Below, one piece after another: positions 35,778 through 43,326 of a stretch of 64,000 bases of DNA. The stretch is from Streptomyces geranii (GTDB lineage: Bacteria; Actinomycetota; Actinomycetes; Streptomycetales; Streptomycetaceae): assembly GCF_002954775.1 (NCBI RefSeq), contig NZ_PJME01000018.1, positions 1-64,000 on the forward strand, read 5' to 3'. Numbering within the stretch: position 1 is the stretch's first letter; every line of letters begins with the position of its first letter. The position numbers and the translations under genes were made by a program. The notes under the pieces are model-generated. The model worked only from the letters and a program-made list of their open reading frames with translations. It ran no database searches and had not been told where the DNA came from.

Positions 35778-36170
35778 TCAGCCCTCCAGGGCCTCGCGCG
35801 CCGCCGTGCGGGCGGCCACGGCCCGGGGGAAGCCGGTGTAGCCGCTGGAGTGGTAGATGACCTCGGCGATCTCGGCCTCGGTCAGTCCGTTCGTCAGGGC
35901 GATACGGACATGGGTCTTCAGCTCGGTCTCCGCGCCGAGGGCGATGAGGATGCCCAGCGTCACCAGGCTGCGGTCGCGCGGCGCGAGCCCCTCGCGGCCC
36001 CACAGTCCGCCCCAGACGCTGACGAGGCCGATGTCGACGAGATCCTCGCCGAGCCGCCCGTCCTTCAGATCGATGTCACCCTCGGGGAACACACCCGGCA
36101 GGGCGGCCCGCATGGCCTTCCAGCCCGCGGCCCGCAGATCGGCGGTCTCTTCGACACCCTTGTCGCTCAT
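35778..36170 (-). CDS. Carboxymuconolactone decarboxylase (CMD) family protein
   Basis: This 130-residue protein has the CMD fold with RDRSLVTLGILIALG, ELKTHVRIALTNGLT and EVIYHSSGYTGFP. The AhpD-type CxxC is absent, so it is of the gamma-CMD type rather than a peroxidase. The ATG at 36170 follows GGGAG; an ATG at 36197 lacks one. It is divergent from the Baeyer-Villiger monooxygenase, with two TetR-type sites between, and heads the leftward operon. Confidence 0.85.
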   Translation of the reverse strand: MSDKGVEETADLRAAGWKAMRAALPGVFPEGDIDLKDGRLGEDLVDIGLVSVWGGLWGREGLAPRDRSLVTLGILIALGAETELKTHVRIALTNGLTEAEIAEVIYHSSGYTGFPRAVAARTAAREALEG

Positions 36171-36213
36171 GCCTGTACTCCCGTTGCGCGGTTTCACGTC
36201 CTTGAGCGAAAGT

Positions 36214-36233
36214 TAGATCAGACGGTCGGTACA
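36214..36233. promoter_or_regulatory. TetR-type operator, site c (CMD promoter)
   Basis: TAGATC-AGACGGTC-GGTACA has the 8-base-spacer form. Its opposite strand shares ATTGTACCGACCG with site a. It lies 43 bases ahead of the CMD start. Confidence 0.65.
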
Positions 36234-36308
36234 ATCAATGTCCCCGGCGAGATTCACATCCATTGCCCGGACCCGCCGCCTCATCTAGTCTCACTTCTCA
36301 CCGAGTAT

Positions 36309-36324
36309 TCGACCGACCGGTCGA
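36309..36324. promoter_or_regulatory. TetR-type operator, site d (Baeyer-Villiger monooxygenase promoter)
   Basis: TCGACC-GACC-GGTCGA is a perfect six-base inverted repeat with the 4-base spacer GACC. It lies 31 bases ahead of the monooxygenase ATG. Confidence 0.6.
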
Positions 36325-36355
36325 CAAAACGAATCAGGCTCACGCGGGAGAGCAC

Positions 36356-38032
36356 ATGAGCGACACGACGAAGCCGGGCCAGGACCAGGTCGGAGCGGGC
36401 GGTACAGGCAGTACGGGCGACACCGGCGGCACGGTCGACGTGCTGGTCATCGGCGCCGGTGTCACCGGCATCTACCAGCTGTACCTGGCCCGGGAGGCCG
36501 GGTTCTCGGTGAAGCTGCTGGAGGCGGGCACCGGGGTGGGCGGCACCTGGTACTGGAACCGCTATCCCGAGGCGCGTTTCGACTCCGAGAGCTACACCTA
36601 CGGCTACCTCTTCTCGAAGGAGCTGTGGGAGGAGTGGGAGTGGTCGGAGAAGTTCGCCGGCCAGCCGGAGATCGAGCGGTACTTCAACCATGTCGTCGAC
36701 CGGTTCGACCTGCGGCGCGACATCGCCTTCGGCGTCAAGGTGACCGCGGCCGTCTTCGACGAGGCGTCCGGGACCTGGACCGTGCGGGGCAGTGACGGCA
36801 CCGAGGTCAGGGCCCGCTTCGTCGTCGCGGCGACCGGCAACCTGTCGGTGCCGTTCATCCCGGCGATCCCGGGCCGCGAGGACTTCCGGGGCGCGCAGCA
36901 CCACACCAGCCGCTGGCCGAAGAACCCCATCGACTTCACCGGCAAGCGGGTGGCGCAGATCGGCACCGGCTCCAGCGGGGTGCAGATCATCTCCGCGATC
37001 GCGGACGACGTGGCACAGCTGACGGTGTTCCAGAAGGACGCCGACTGGCTCACGCCGCTCAACAACGGGCCGATCACGCCCGAGGAGCAGGCGGAGCTGA
37101 AGGCCAACTTCGAGTCCATCCGCGAGACGCTGAACACCTCGCCGAGCGGGTTCCTGCACCAGATCGTCATGCGGTCCGGTCTGGAGGACAGCCCGGAGGA
37201 CCGCCAGGCGTTCTACGAGGAGCGGTGGAACGGCCCCGGCTTCACCAAGCTGACCGAGCACTACTACGACATGCTCTCGAACGAGACCGTGAACGCGGAG
37301 TGGTGCGCGTTCCTGGCCGACAAGATCCGCTCCATCGTCAAGGACCCGGCGACGGCAGACAAGCTGATCCCCAAGGCCCACGGCTACGGCGGCCGGCGAC
37401 CCCCCTTCGGCACCGGCTACTACGAGACGTACAACAAGCCGAACGTCTCGCTCGTCGACATCAACGAGACGCCGATCACCCGTATCACGGAGGACGGCAT
37501 CGAGACCGCCGCCGGTGTCGAGGAGTTCGACATCATCATCTGGGCGACGGGCTACGACTTCGGCACCGGCGCCCTCAACAGGCTTGGCGTGCAGGGCCGT
37601 CAGGGGCTCCCGCTGAAGGAGTACTGGTCGGACGGCCCGCGCACCTACCTCGGGGTCGCTACGGCCGGCTTCCCGAACTTCTTCTTCCCCGGCGGACCGC
37701 ACGGCGCCACGGGCAACAACCCGCGGTACGCCGGTGACCAGGTGGAGATCATCACCGACGCGATCATCCACGCGCGTGACTACGGCCACGACGTCATCGA
37801 GGCGACCGAGGCCGCCGAGGAGGAGTGGACGGACAGCGTGAACTCCAGCACGATGTCGTCCTTCCTGGAGAGCAGCTACTTCTCCGGGGGCAACATCCCC
37901 GGCAAGCCGATCAAGCAGTTGCTGAACCCGACCGGGCGGTGGAACCTCCAGGAACTGATCCGCGACCTGGTCCAGAACGACTTCCCGGCCTTCACCTTCT
38001 CCAAGGCGGCGGATCCGGAGACCAAGGCCTGA
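36356..38032 (+). CDS. Flavin-containing Baeyer-Villiger monooxygenase
   Basis: This 558-residue type I monooxygenase has the FAD fold VIGAGVTGIY (about residue 32), the Baeyer-Villiger fingerprint FRGAQHHTSRWP (residues 177-188) and the NADPH fold IGTGSSGVQI. WATGYDFGTG near residue 400 is also conserved. Length suits the cyclohexanone/steroid monooxygenase group. It would insert oxygen beside a ring ketone to make a lactone. A 25-residue Gly/Thr-rich N-terminus is unusual. GGGAG precedes the ATG. Confidence 0.93.
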   Translation: MSDTTKPGQDQVGAGGTGSTGDTGGTVDVLVIGAGVTGIYQLYLAREAGFSVKLLEAGTGVGGTWYWNRYPEARFDSESYTYGYLFSKELWEEWEWSEKFAGQPEIERYFNHVVDRFDLRRDIAFGVKVTAAVFDEASGTWTVRGSDGTEVRARFVVAATGNLSVPFIPAIPGREDFRGAQHHTSRWPKNPIDFTGKRVAQIGTGSSGVQIISAIADDVAQLTVFQKDADWLTPLNNGPITPEEQAELKANFESIRETLNTSPSGFLHQIVMRSGLEDSPEDRQAFYEERWNGPGFTKLTEHYYDMLSNETVNAEWCAFLADKIRSIVKDPATADKLIPKAHGYGGRRPPFGTGYYETYNKPNVSLVDINETPITRITEDGIETAAGVEEFDIIIWATGYDFGTGALNRLGVQGRQGLPLKEYWSDGPRTYLGVATAGFPNFFFPGGPHGATGNNPRYAGDQVEIITDAIIHARDYGHDVIEATEAAEEEWTDSVNSSTMSSFLESSYFSGGNIPGKPIKQLLNPTGRWNLQELIRDLVQNDFPAFTFSKAADPETKA

Positions 38033-38041
38033 CCGACCAGC

Positions 38042-38099
38042 CGGAAAGCCGATGCTCGTGCCGCCCGATCCGTCGGGTGGCACGAGCATCGGCTTTCCG
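38042..38099. terminator. Perfect 21-bp hairpin between convergent genes
   Basis: CGGAAAGCCGATGCTCGTGC.. (38042-38062) pairs without mismatch with 38079-38099 around a 16-base loop that can itself pair (CCGA/TCGG). It ends both the monooxygenase and the SnoaL-like transcripts. Confidence 0.85.
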
Positions 38100-38115
38100 T
38101 GTCGTGCGGCGCGCG

Positions 38116-38523
38116 CTACTGCAGGAAGGTCGTGACCCTCCGCTGGAACTTCCACGCGCCCTCGTGGTGGCGGAGCGTGTCGTCGTAGCGGCCGACCATC
38201 TGGACCGCCCAGCCCGCCTCGCCGCGCTGGAAGAAGGCGAGGTTGCTGACCGCGGTGGCCTCCTCCTCGGTGTACGAGGTGACGACCGTGTTGGCCACGA
38301 GGTGCAGCTGCGGCTGGGTCGGCGCGAAGGCCGCGAAGCCTTCGCGGATGGCGTCGCGGCCCTCGAAGGTGGCTATGCCGGCGATCTCGGCGACGCCGTC
38401 GGGGGTGAAGAGGGCGGCTACGTCGTCGTTTCGGCCGGTGTCCAGGGCCTGGGCGTAGGCGGCGATGGCCGCCTGTACGCCTGCGGCGACCTGTGCTTCG
38501 GTGTCAGGGGAAGTGGTGGGCAT
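38116..38523 (-). CDS. SnoaL-like (NTF2 fold) protein 1
   Basis: This 135-residue protein has the SnoaL_4-type pattern: AAIAAYAQALDTGRNDDVAALFTPDG in two pieces, then GRDAIREGF, and WKFQRRVTTFL at the end. The fold is used by ketosteroid isomerases, dehydratases and cyclases; an exact reaction cannot be assigned. It is a paralogue of the next gene. GGAG precedes the ATG at 38523. Confidence 0.82.
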   Translation of the reverse strand: MPTTSPDTEAQVAAGVQAAIAAYAQALDTGRNDDVAALFTPDGVAEIAGIATFEGRDAIREGFAAFAPTQPQLHLVANTVVTSYTEEEATAVSNLAFFQRGEAGWAVQMVGRYDDTLRHHEGAWKFQRRVTTFLQ

Positions 38524-38574
38524 CTTTCTCCAAGGTCCGGGTGTACGGGGGGACAGGTCGTGGGCGAGCTGCGG

Positions 38575-38652
38575 GTCCGTTGTGGCTGGTCGCGCCCGCG
38601 CGGCGGAGCCGCAAATTGGCACAGCCCCGCGCCCCTTATGGGGGCGCTCCTC
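38575..38652. repeat. Dispersed Streptomyces intergenic repeat, long form (copy 2)
   Basis: TTGTGGCTGGTCGCGCCCGC, GCGGCGGAGCCGCAAATTGG, then CACAGCCCCGCGCCCC with a GGGGGCGC right arm. It separates the two SnoaL-like genes. Confidence 0.7.
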
Positions 38653-38653
38653 G

Positions 38654-39052
38654 CTAGACCTGGTAGGTCGTCTTCCTGCGACTCAGCAGCCAGGTGCCGT
38701 CGGCCCGGGTGAACTCGTCCTCGTAGTGGCCGACCACCTGGACCGCCCAACCCGCCTCGCCGCGCTGGAGGAAGGCCACGTCGCTCGTGGCCGTCGCCTC
38801 GTCGGCGGTGGAGGAGGTGACGACCGTGTTGGTGACCAGGTGGAGCTGCGGCAGCTCCGGCTCCCAGCCCTTGAAAGCCGCGCGGAGGGCGTCGTGGCCC
38901 TGGAGGGGGTCCGTGCCCGGGAGTTCGAGGACCCCGTCGGGTGTGTACAGCGCGACGATGTCGTCGGTGCGGCCGGCGTCCTGGGCCTGCGTGTGCGTCC
39001 CGATCACGGCACGTACTCCGGCAGCCACCCACGCCTGTGTGGATTCGCTCAT
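38654..39052 (-). CDS. SnoaL-like (NTF2 fold) protein 2
   Basis: This 132-residue protein is collinear with protein 1: VRAVIGTHTQAQDAGRTDDI, LYTPDGVLELPG, LQGHDALRAAF, then WLLSRRKTTYQV. Its hydrophobic core and ends match, so the pair arose by duplication. The ATG at 39052 (a second ATG lies three bases upstream) follows GGGGAG. It is divergent from the cyclase gene. Confidence 0.82.
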   Translation of the reverse strand: MSESTQAWVAAGVRAVIGTHTQAQDAGRTDDIVALYTPDGVLELPGTDPLQGHDALRAAFKGWEPELPQLHLVTNTVVTSSTADEATATSDVAFLQRGEAGWAVQVVGHYEDEFTRADGTWLLSRRKTTYQV

Positions 39053-39065
39053 CATCTCCCCAACA

Positions 39066-39079
39066 GTCGATGTTTCGAC
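39066..39079. promoter_or_regulatory. Palindrome GTCGA-N4-TCGAC, copy 1
   Basis: GTCGATGTTTCGAC lies 14 bases ahead of the SnoaL-like 2 start. The same arms and spacing recur at 42506 ahead of the TetR gene. Confidence 0.4.
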
Positions 39080-39140
39080 CACTGAGTCTATTGCCGACTG
39101 CAAGACAATATAAAGGGCTGAACGGAAGCAGTTCTGATTG

Positions 39141-39156
39141 TTGACCGACCGGTATA
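39141..39156. promoter_or_regulatory. TetR-type operator, site e, over a TATAAT box
   Basis: TTGACC-GACC-GGTATA overlaps a perfect TATAAT (39153-39158) on the plus strand, 57 bases ahead of the cyclase-family start. The site could serve both divergent genes. Confidence 0.65.
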
Positions 39157-39214
39157 ATCCCAAATAGCATGCCGCTGATCGTCAACGGGGACGTCGCCTG
39201 AGGAGGCATTTGTC

Positions 39215-40261
39215 ATGACGAAGCGTTGGAAGCAGCGTCCGCCGGGTTCGACCTGGGGCGACTGGGGCGAGGACGACGAGCTGGGCCGGATCAACCTGGT
39301 CACGAAGGAGAAGGTCCTCCAGGGCGTGCGCGAGGTCGAGCACGGCATCGCCTTCAGCCTCAGCCTTCCCCTGGACTATCCGGGCGGCTCGGCCATGAAC
39401 CAGCGCCGCTACCCGCCGATCCTGCGCCCCACCGAGGACCTCCAGCACAACCAGGACGTCTTCTACAACATCAAGGCGAGCGAGCACTTCTCGCCCGACC
39501 TGATCGACGTCTGGTCCGACGACGTGGTCACCCTCTGGCTGCAGTACTCCACCCAGTGGGACGCCCTCGCCCACCAGGGCGCCGAGTTCGACGCGGATGC
39601 CGACGGCGCCAACGAGGCCGTCTACTACAACGGCTACCGCGCCGGTACGGACCTGGTCGGACCCCAGGACGACGCCAAGGGCGACGGCAGCGGCAGCCTC
39701 GGCTTCGCCCGCCACCTCGGCCTCGAACACATGGCCGAACACGGCGTGCAGGGCCGCGGCGTCCTCATCGACATCGCCCACCACCTCGGCACCGGCTACC
39801 AGGCCGTCAACTACCGCCAGCTCCGCGAGATCATGGACGCCGACAACGTCACCGTGGAGCCCGGCGACATCGTCCTGCTCCACACCGGCTTCGCCACCCA
39901 GATCCTCAACTGGAACAAGAACCCCGACCCCGTCGCCATCCACCAGACCGCCGCCTACCTCGACGCCCACGACCCCGAGATCCTCCAATGGATCACCGAG
40001 TCGCAGCTCGCGGGCCTGGTCGCGGACAACTACGCGGTCGAAGGGGTGGCCGTCGGCAACGAGACCGGACCCCACTCACTCCTCCCCATCCACCACCTCT
40101 GCCTGTTCAAGCTGGGCGTCCCCCTCGGCGAACTGTGGAACCTCGGCCCGCTCGCCAGCTGGCTCCGCGAACACAACCGCAGCCGTTTTCTGCTCACCGC
40201 TCCCCCGCTGAACCTCCCGGGGACGCAGGGCAGCCCGCTGACTCCGGTGGCCACCGTCTGA
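39215..40261 (+). CDS. Cyclase-family protein (PF04199-like)
   Basis: This 348-residue protein belongs to the metal-dependent cyclase/kynurenine formamidase-like family, with WGDWGEDDELGRINL at the start and VEPGDIVLLHTGF in the middle. The canonical HxGTHxDxxxH site is altered: the aligned stretch is QYSTQWDALAH, keeping only Asp and the last His. Members with this altered site are frequent in aromatic/steroid gene clusters and may act as hydrolases of cyclic or dione intermediates. GAGGAGG precedes the ATG. Confidence 0.8.
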   Translation: MTKRWKQRPPGSTWGDWGEDDELGRINLVTKEKVLQGVREVEHGIAFSLSLPLDYPGGSAMNQRRYPPILRPTEDLQHNQDVFYNIKASEHFSPDLIDVWSDDVVTLWLQYSTQWDALAHQGAEFDADADGANEAVYYNGYRAGTDLVGPQDDAKGDGSGSLGFARHLGLEHMAEHGVQGRGVLIDIAHHLGTGYQAVNYRQLREIMDADNVTVEPGDIVLLHTGFATQILNWNKNPDPVAIHQTAAYLDAHDPEILQWITESQLAGLVADNYAVEGVAVGNETGPHSLLPIHHLCLFKLGVPLGELWNLGPLASWLREHNRSRFLLTAPPLNLPGTQGSPLTPVATV

Positions 40262-40268
40262 CACGGGC

Positions 40269-40320
40269 CGCACAAGGGAGGGGCCCCGGGGCGACAACCC
40301 CGGGGCCCCTCCCTTGTGCG
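40269..40320. terminator. Perfect 23-bp hairpin between convergent genes
   Basis: CGCACAAGGGAGGGGCCCCG.. (40269-40291) pairs perfectly with 40298-40320 around the loop CGACAA. It stops both the cyclase and the dehydrogenase E1 transcripts. Confidence 0.88.
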
Positions 40321-40321
40321 G

Positions 40322-42325
40322 TCAGACCGCCGCGATCCGGCGCAGTGTGTCCGCGATCGTGTCCCGGGACGGCAGCCACGCCCGCTCCAGCGAGGGCGCG
40401 TACGGGGCCGGTACGTGCGGCGGGGCCACGCGGGTCACCGGGGCGTCCAGGTGCCAGAAGCCCTCGTCTACAGCGAGGGCCGACAACTCGGCGCCGACGC
40501 CGAAGTCCCGTACCGCCTCGTGGGCGATGACCAGGCGGTTCGTCTTGGCGAGGGAGGCGAGGACGGTCTCGCGGTCCAGTGGGGCGATCGTGCGCAGGTC
40601 GATCACCTCCACGCTCAGCCCCTCTTCGGCCAGCAACTCGGCTGCGGCCAGGCCGTCCTGGACCATCCGGGACCAGGAGACCAGGGTGATGTCGGTGCCC
40701 TCGCGGACCACCTTGGCCTTGCCCAGCGGGATCAGGTGGTCGGCCGGCGGGCGCGGGCCCTTGAGGCCGTACTGGAGCCGGTTCTCGACGAAGACCACCG
40801 GGTTCGGGTCCTGGATGGCGGCGCGCAGGAGGCCGTACGTGTCGGCCGGGTTGGACGGCATGACCACGGTCAGGCCGGGGATGTGGGCGAGCAGGGCCTC
40901 CAGGCTCTGCGAGTGCTGGCTGCCCGAGGAGCGGCCCGCGCCGAACTGGGTGCGGACGACGAGGGGCATCGAGGCCCGGCCGCCGGTCATGAAGCGCAGT
41001 TTGGCCGCCTGGTTGAGGAGCATGTCCAGGCAGACGCCGATGAAGTCCATGTACATGATCTCGACGACCGGCTTCATCCCGGCCATGGCCGCCCCCACCG
41101 CCGTACCGATGATGGCGCTCTCGCTGATCGGCGTGTCGCGGACCCGGCCGGGGAAGGCGTCCGCCAGGCCTCGGGTGAGGCCGAAGACGTTGCCGCCCGC
41201 GCCGACGTCGATACCGGCGATGAACACGCTGGGGTCGGTGGTGAGTTCGTGTTCCAGGGCGAGGCGTACGGCGTCCATGGAGCGGAAGACCTCGCCGGTG
41301 GCGGGGGCCGGTTCGGGGACCGTCGAGCGCGGTGCCGAGACGAAGTCGTGCAGGGTCTCGGGGGCCGGTTCGGGCAGGCTCCTGGCCCATTCCACCGCCG
41401 CCTCGATCTCCTTGTCGATCTCCTCGTCGATCGCGTCGGCCAGTACGGCCGGGACGCCGGCCGCCGCCAGGTGCTTGCGGGCGACGAGCAGCGGGTCGCG
41501 TTCCTTGGCGGCGGCGACCTCCTCGGCGGGGCGGTAGCGCTCGGGGTCGCCCTCGTAGTGGCCGTGCCAGCGGTAGGTCTCGGCCTCGACGAGGACGGGT
41601 CCTGCGCCGCCGCGCAGGCGTTCCACCACGTCGTTCATCAGCCCGGCCACCGCGAGGACGTCGTTGCCGTCGACGTGCGCGTAGTCGATGCCGTAGCCGG
41701 CGGCGCGGGCGGAGAGGGTGGCGCGGTGCTGTTCGGAGGCGGGCGAGAACTCGGAGTAGTGGTTGTTCTCGCAGAGGAAGACGACGGGCAGGTCCCATAC
41801 GGCGGCCAGGTTGACGGCCTCGTGGAACATGCCCTGGGCGACCGCGCCGTCGCCGAAGAAGGCCACCACCACGTCTCCGGCGGCGCGCAGCTTGGCCGCG
41901 GTGGCCACCCCGGTGGCGATCGGCAGGCCGGCGCCGACGATGCCGTTGGCACCGTAGATGCCCAGGCGCGGGTCGGCGATGTGCATCGAGCCGCCGCGGC
42001 CGTGGTTGGTCCCGGCGTCCTTGCCCATCAGCTCGGCCATCATGGACGCCGTGTCCAGGCCCTTGGCCAGGACGTGGCCGTGGCCGCGGTGGGTGGAGGT
42101 GATCCCGTCGCGGGCGGTCAGGGGCCAGCAGGCGCCCACCGCGCTGGCCTCCTGGCCGATCGAGAGGTGCAGGAAGCCGGGGATCTCCGTCGCCTTGTAG
42201 AGCACGGAGGCCCGTTCCTCGAAGCGCCGGATTCGGCGCATCCGGCGGTACATTTCCAGCAGCTGTTCCGCGTGCGCGGAAACGGCGGAACCGGTCGTGA
42301 TGTGCTGGGGTGCCTCGGTCGTCAT
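40322..42325 (-). CDS. Thiamine-diphosphate 2-oxoacid/acetoin dehydrogenase E1, alpha-beta fusion
   Basis: This 667-residue enzyme joins an E1-alpha domain (about residues 20-320) and an E1-beta domain (about 345-660). The ThDP motif GDGAVAQG ... ENN (about residues 160-190) and HGRGGSMH are in the alpha part; YMDFIGVCLDMLLNQAAKL is in the beta part. It resembles acetoin dehydrogenase and branched-chain 2-oxoacid dehydrogenase E1 proteins. Lipoyl E2 and E3 genes are not in the window, so it must use partners from elsewhere. The gene is divergent from a TetR regulator. GAGGA precedes the ATG. Confidence 0.9.
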   Translation of the reverse strand: MTTEAPQHITTGSAVSAHAEQLLEMYRRMRRIRRFEERASVLYKATEIPGFLHLSIGQEASAVGACWPLTARDGITSTHRGHGHVLAKGLDTASMMAELMGKDAGTNHGRGGSMHIADPRLGIYGANGIVGAGLPIATGVATAAKLRAAGDVVVAFFGDGAVAQGMFHEAVNLAAVWDLPVVFLCENNHYSEFSPASEQHRATLSARAAGYGIDYAHVDGNDVLAVAGLMNDVVERLRGGAGPVLVEAETYRWHGHYEGDPERYRPAEEVAAAKERDPLLVARKHLAAAGVPAVLADAIDEEIDKEIEAAVEWARSLPEPAPETLHDFVSAPRSTVPEPAPATGEVFRSMDAVRLALEHELTTDPSVFIAGIDVGAGGNVFGLTRGLADAFPGRVRDTPISESAIIGTAVGAAMAGMKPVVEIMYMDFIGVCLDMLLNQAAKLRFMTGGRASMPLVVRTQFGAGRSSGSQHSQSLEALLAHIPGLTVVMPSNPADTYGLLRAAIQDPNPVVFVENRLQYGLKGPRPPADHLIPLGKAKVVREGTDITLVSWSRMVQDGLAAAELLAEEGLSVEVIDLRTIAPLDRETVLASLAKTNRLVIAHEAVRDFGVGAELSALAVDEGFWHLDAPVTRVAPPHVPAPYAPSLERAWLPSRDTIADTLRRIAAV

Positions 42326-42386
42326 GCGCGTCCTCGCAATGCTCGCGCGGGCGGTACAAGGCCGCGCCGCCGGAGTCCATCTTTTA

Positions 42387-42402
42387 ATGTACCGTCTGGT
42401 CT
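42387..42402. promoter_or_regulatory. TetR-type operator, site f (E1/TetR divergent promoter)
   Basis: TGTACC-GTCT-GGTCTA has the 4-base-spacer form. Its flanks (TTTAATGTACC and AAACTGG) match those of site g on the opposite strand. Confidence 0.65.
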
Positions 42403-42435
42403 AGCAAACTGGTCAAGCACAATGGAACGAGGTCC

Positions 42436-42485
42436 CGGGCCCGCTTCCCCCCGGACGCGCCGTCGGCCGTCCGGACGCGGGCCCG
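42436..42485. other. Composite stem-loop ahead of the TetR gene
   Basis: CGGGCCCGC pairs with GCGGGCCCG, and inside it CCGGACG pairs with CGTCCGG. It lies in the untranslated leader of the TetR gene and could be an attenuator or a terminator for transcripts from outside. Confidence 0.45.
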
Positions 42486-42505
42486 AGGTCATGTCTCATC
42501 GGTAC

Positions 42506-42519
42506 GTCGAAATGTCGAC
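42506..42519. promoter_or_regulatory. Palindrome GTCGA-N4-TCGAC, copy 2
   Basis: GTCGAAATGTCGAC lies 22 bases ahead of the TetR start, with the same arms and spacing as the site at 39066. Confidence 0.4.
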
Positions 42520-42540
42520 ACATCAGGCGGGGAGAACCAC

Positions 42541-43251
42541 ATGCCACGACCACCGGGCCACGGGCCGGACTACGAGGTCCGACGCCAGAAGATCATCGAC
42601 ACCGCGGCCACCCTGTTCGCCCGTCACGGCTACGCGGCGACCTCGATCAACGAACTGGGCCGCGCGGTCGGGCTCGCCAAGGGCGCCCTGTACTACTACA
42701 TCGGGTCCAAGGAGAACCTGCTGATCGAGATCCAGTCGCGGGTGATGGACCCGCTGCTGTCCCGCGCCCGGCAGATCGCGGGCCTCGACGCGGACCCGCT
42801 GGTACGGCTGCGGCTGCTGTCCGAGTCGCTGCTGACGATCATCTTCCGCCGCCTGGACCACATCTGGGTCTACGAGCACGACTACCGCAGCCTCACCGGC
42901 GACTACCTCGACACGCTGCTGGGCCAGCGCGCGGAGTTCGAGCAGCTGGTCCGGGGGCTGCTCACGGAGGCCGTGGAGGCGGGCACCTTCCGTGCGGTCG
43001 AACCGCACCTGGCCACCCTGCAGTTCCTGAATCTGCACAACCACACCTATCAATGGGTGAAGCCGGACGGCCAGTGGGACGCCTCGTACCTGTCCGGCGA
43101 GTACTGCGACACCCTGCTGCGAGGGTTCGGAGCGCCCGGCGCCGCGCTGCCGGACGTGGAGGGGGAGGCCGCCGCCTTCAAGCGCGACCGGCCCGACCTG
43201 CCGCTCGACCCCGAGGCCGCGTGGCAGCCGGCCGCGCTGGCGGCGAGCTGA
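42541..43251 (+). CDS. TetR-family transcriptional regulator (candidate island repressor)
   Basis: This 236-residue repressor has a TetR HTH (about residues 14-60, TAATLFARHGYAATSINELG then KGALYYYIGSKENLL). A long helical ligand domain follows, like that of acyl-CoA-responsive regulators such as KstR2 and FadR-type TetRs. Site f lies in its own promoter and related sites lie in front of at least five other transcription units, so it is the best candidate for their common repressor. A CoA-thioester ligand is inference. A strong hairpin follows. Confidence 0.9.
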   Translation: MPRPPGHGPDYEVRRQKIIDTAATLFARHGYAATSINELGRAVGLAKGALYYYIGSKENLLIEIQSRVMDPLLSRARQIAGLDADPLVRLRLLSESLLTIIFRRLDHIWVYEHDYRSLTGDYLDTLLGQRAEFEQLVRGLLTEAVEAGTFRAVEPHLATLQFLNLHNHTYQWVKPDGQWDASYLSGEYCDTLLRGFGAPGAALPDVEGEAAAFKRDRPDLPLDPEAAWQPAALAAS

Positions 43252-43269
43252 TCCCGGTACCGGGTTCCC

Positions 43270-43297
43270 GGGGCCCGCGGCGTGTGCCGCGGGCCCC
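43270..43297. terminator. Hairpin between convergent genes
   Basis: GGGGCCCGCGGC and GCCGCGGGCCCC form a perfect 12-base stem with loop GTGT, between the TetR gene and the convergent acyl-CoA dehydrogenase gene. Confidence 0.8.
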
Positions 43298-43326
43298 TTC
43301 GCGTCCCCCACGCCCACTTGCTCGTG

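Noticed and set aside
36281..38155. A 624-codon minus-strand frame opposite the Baeyer-Villiger monooxygenase
   Set aside because: It is antisense to a full-length enzyme with all motifs and crosses the terminator hairpin.
40316..42724. An 802-codon plus-strand frame opposite the E1 gene
   Set aside because: It shadows the E1 coding strand and runs into the TetR gene in the wrong frame.
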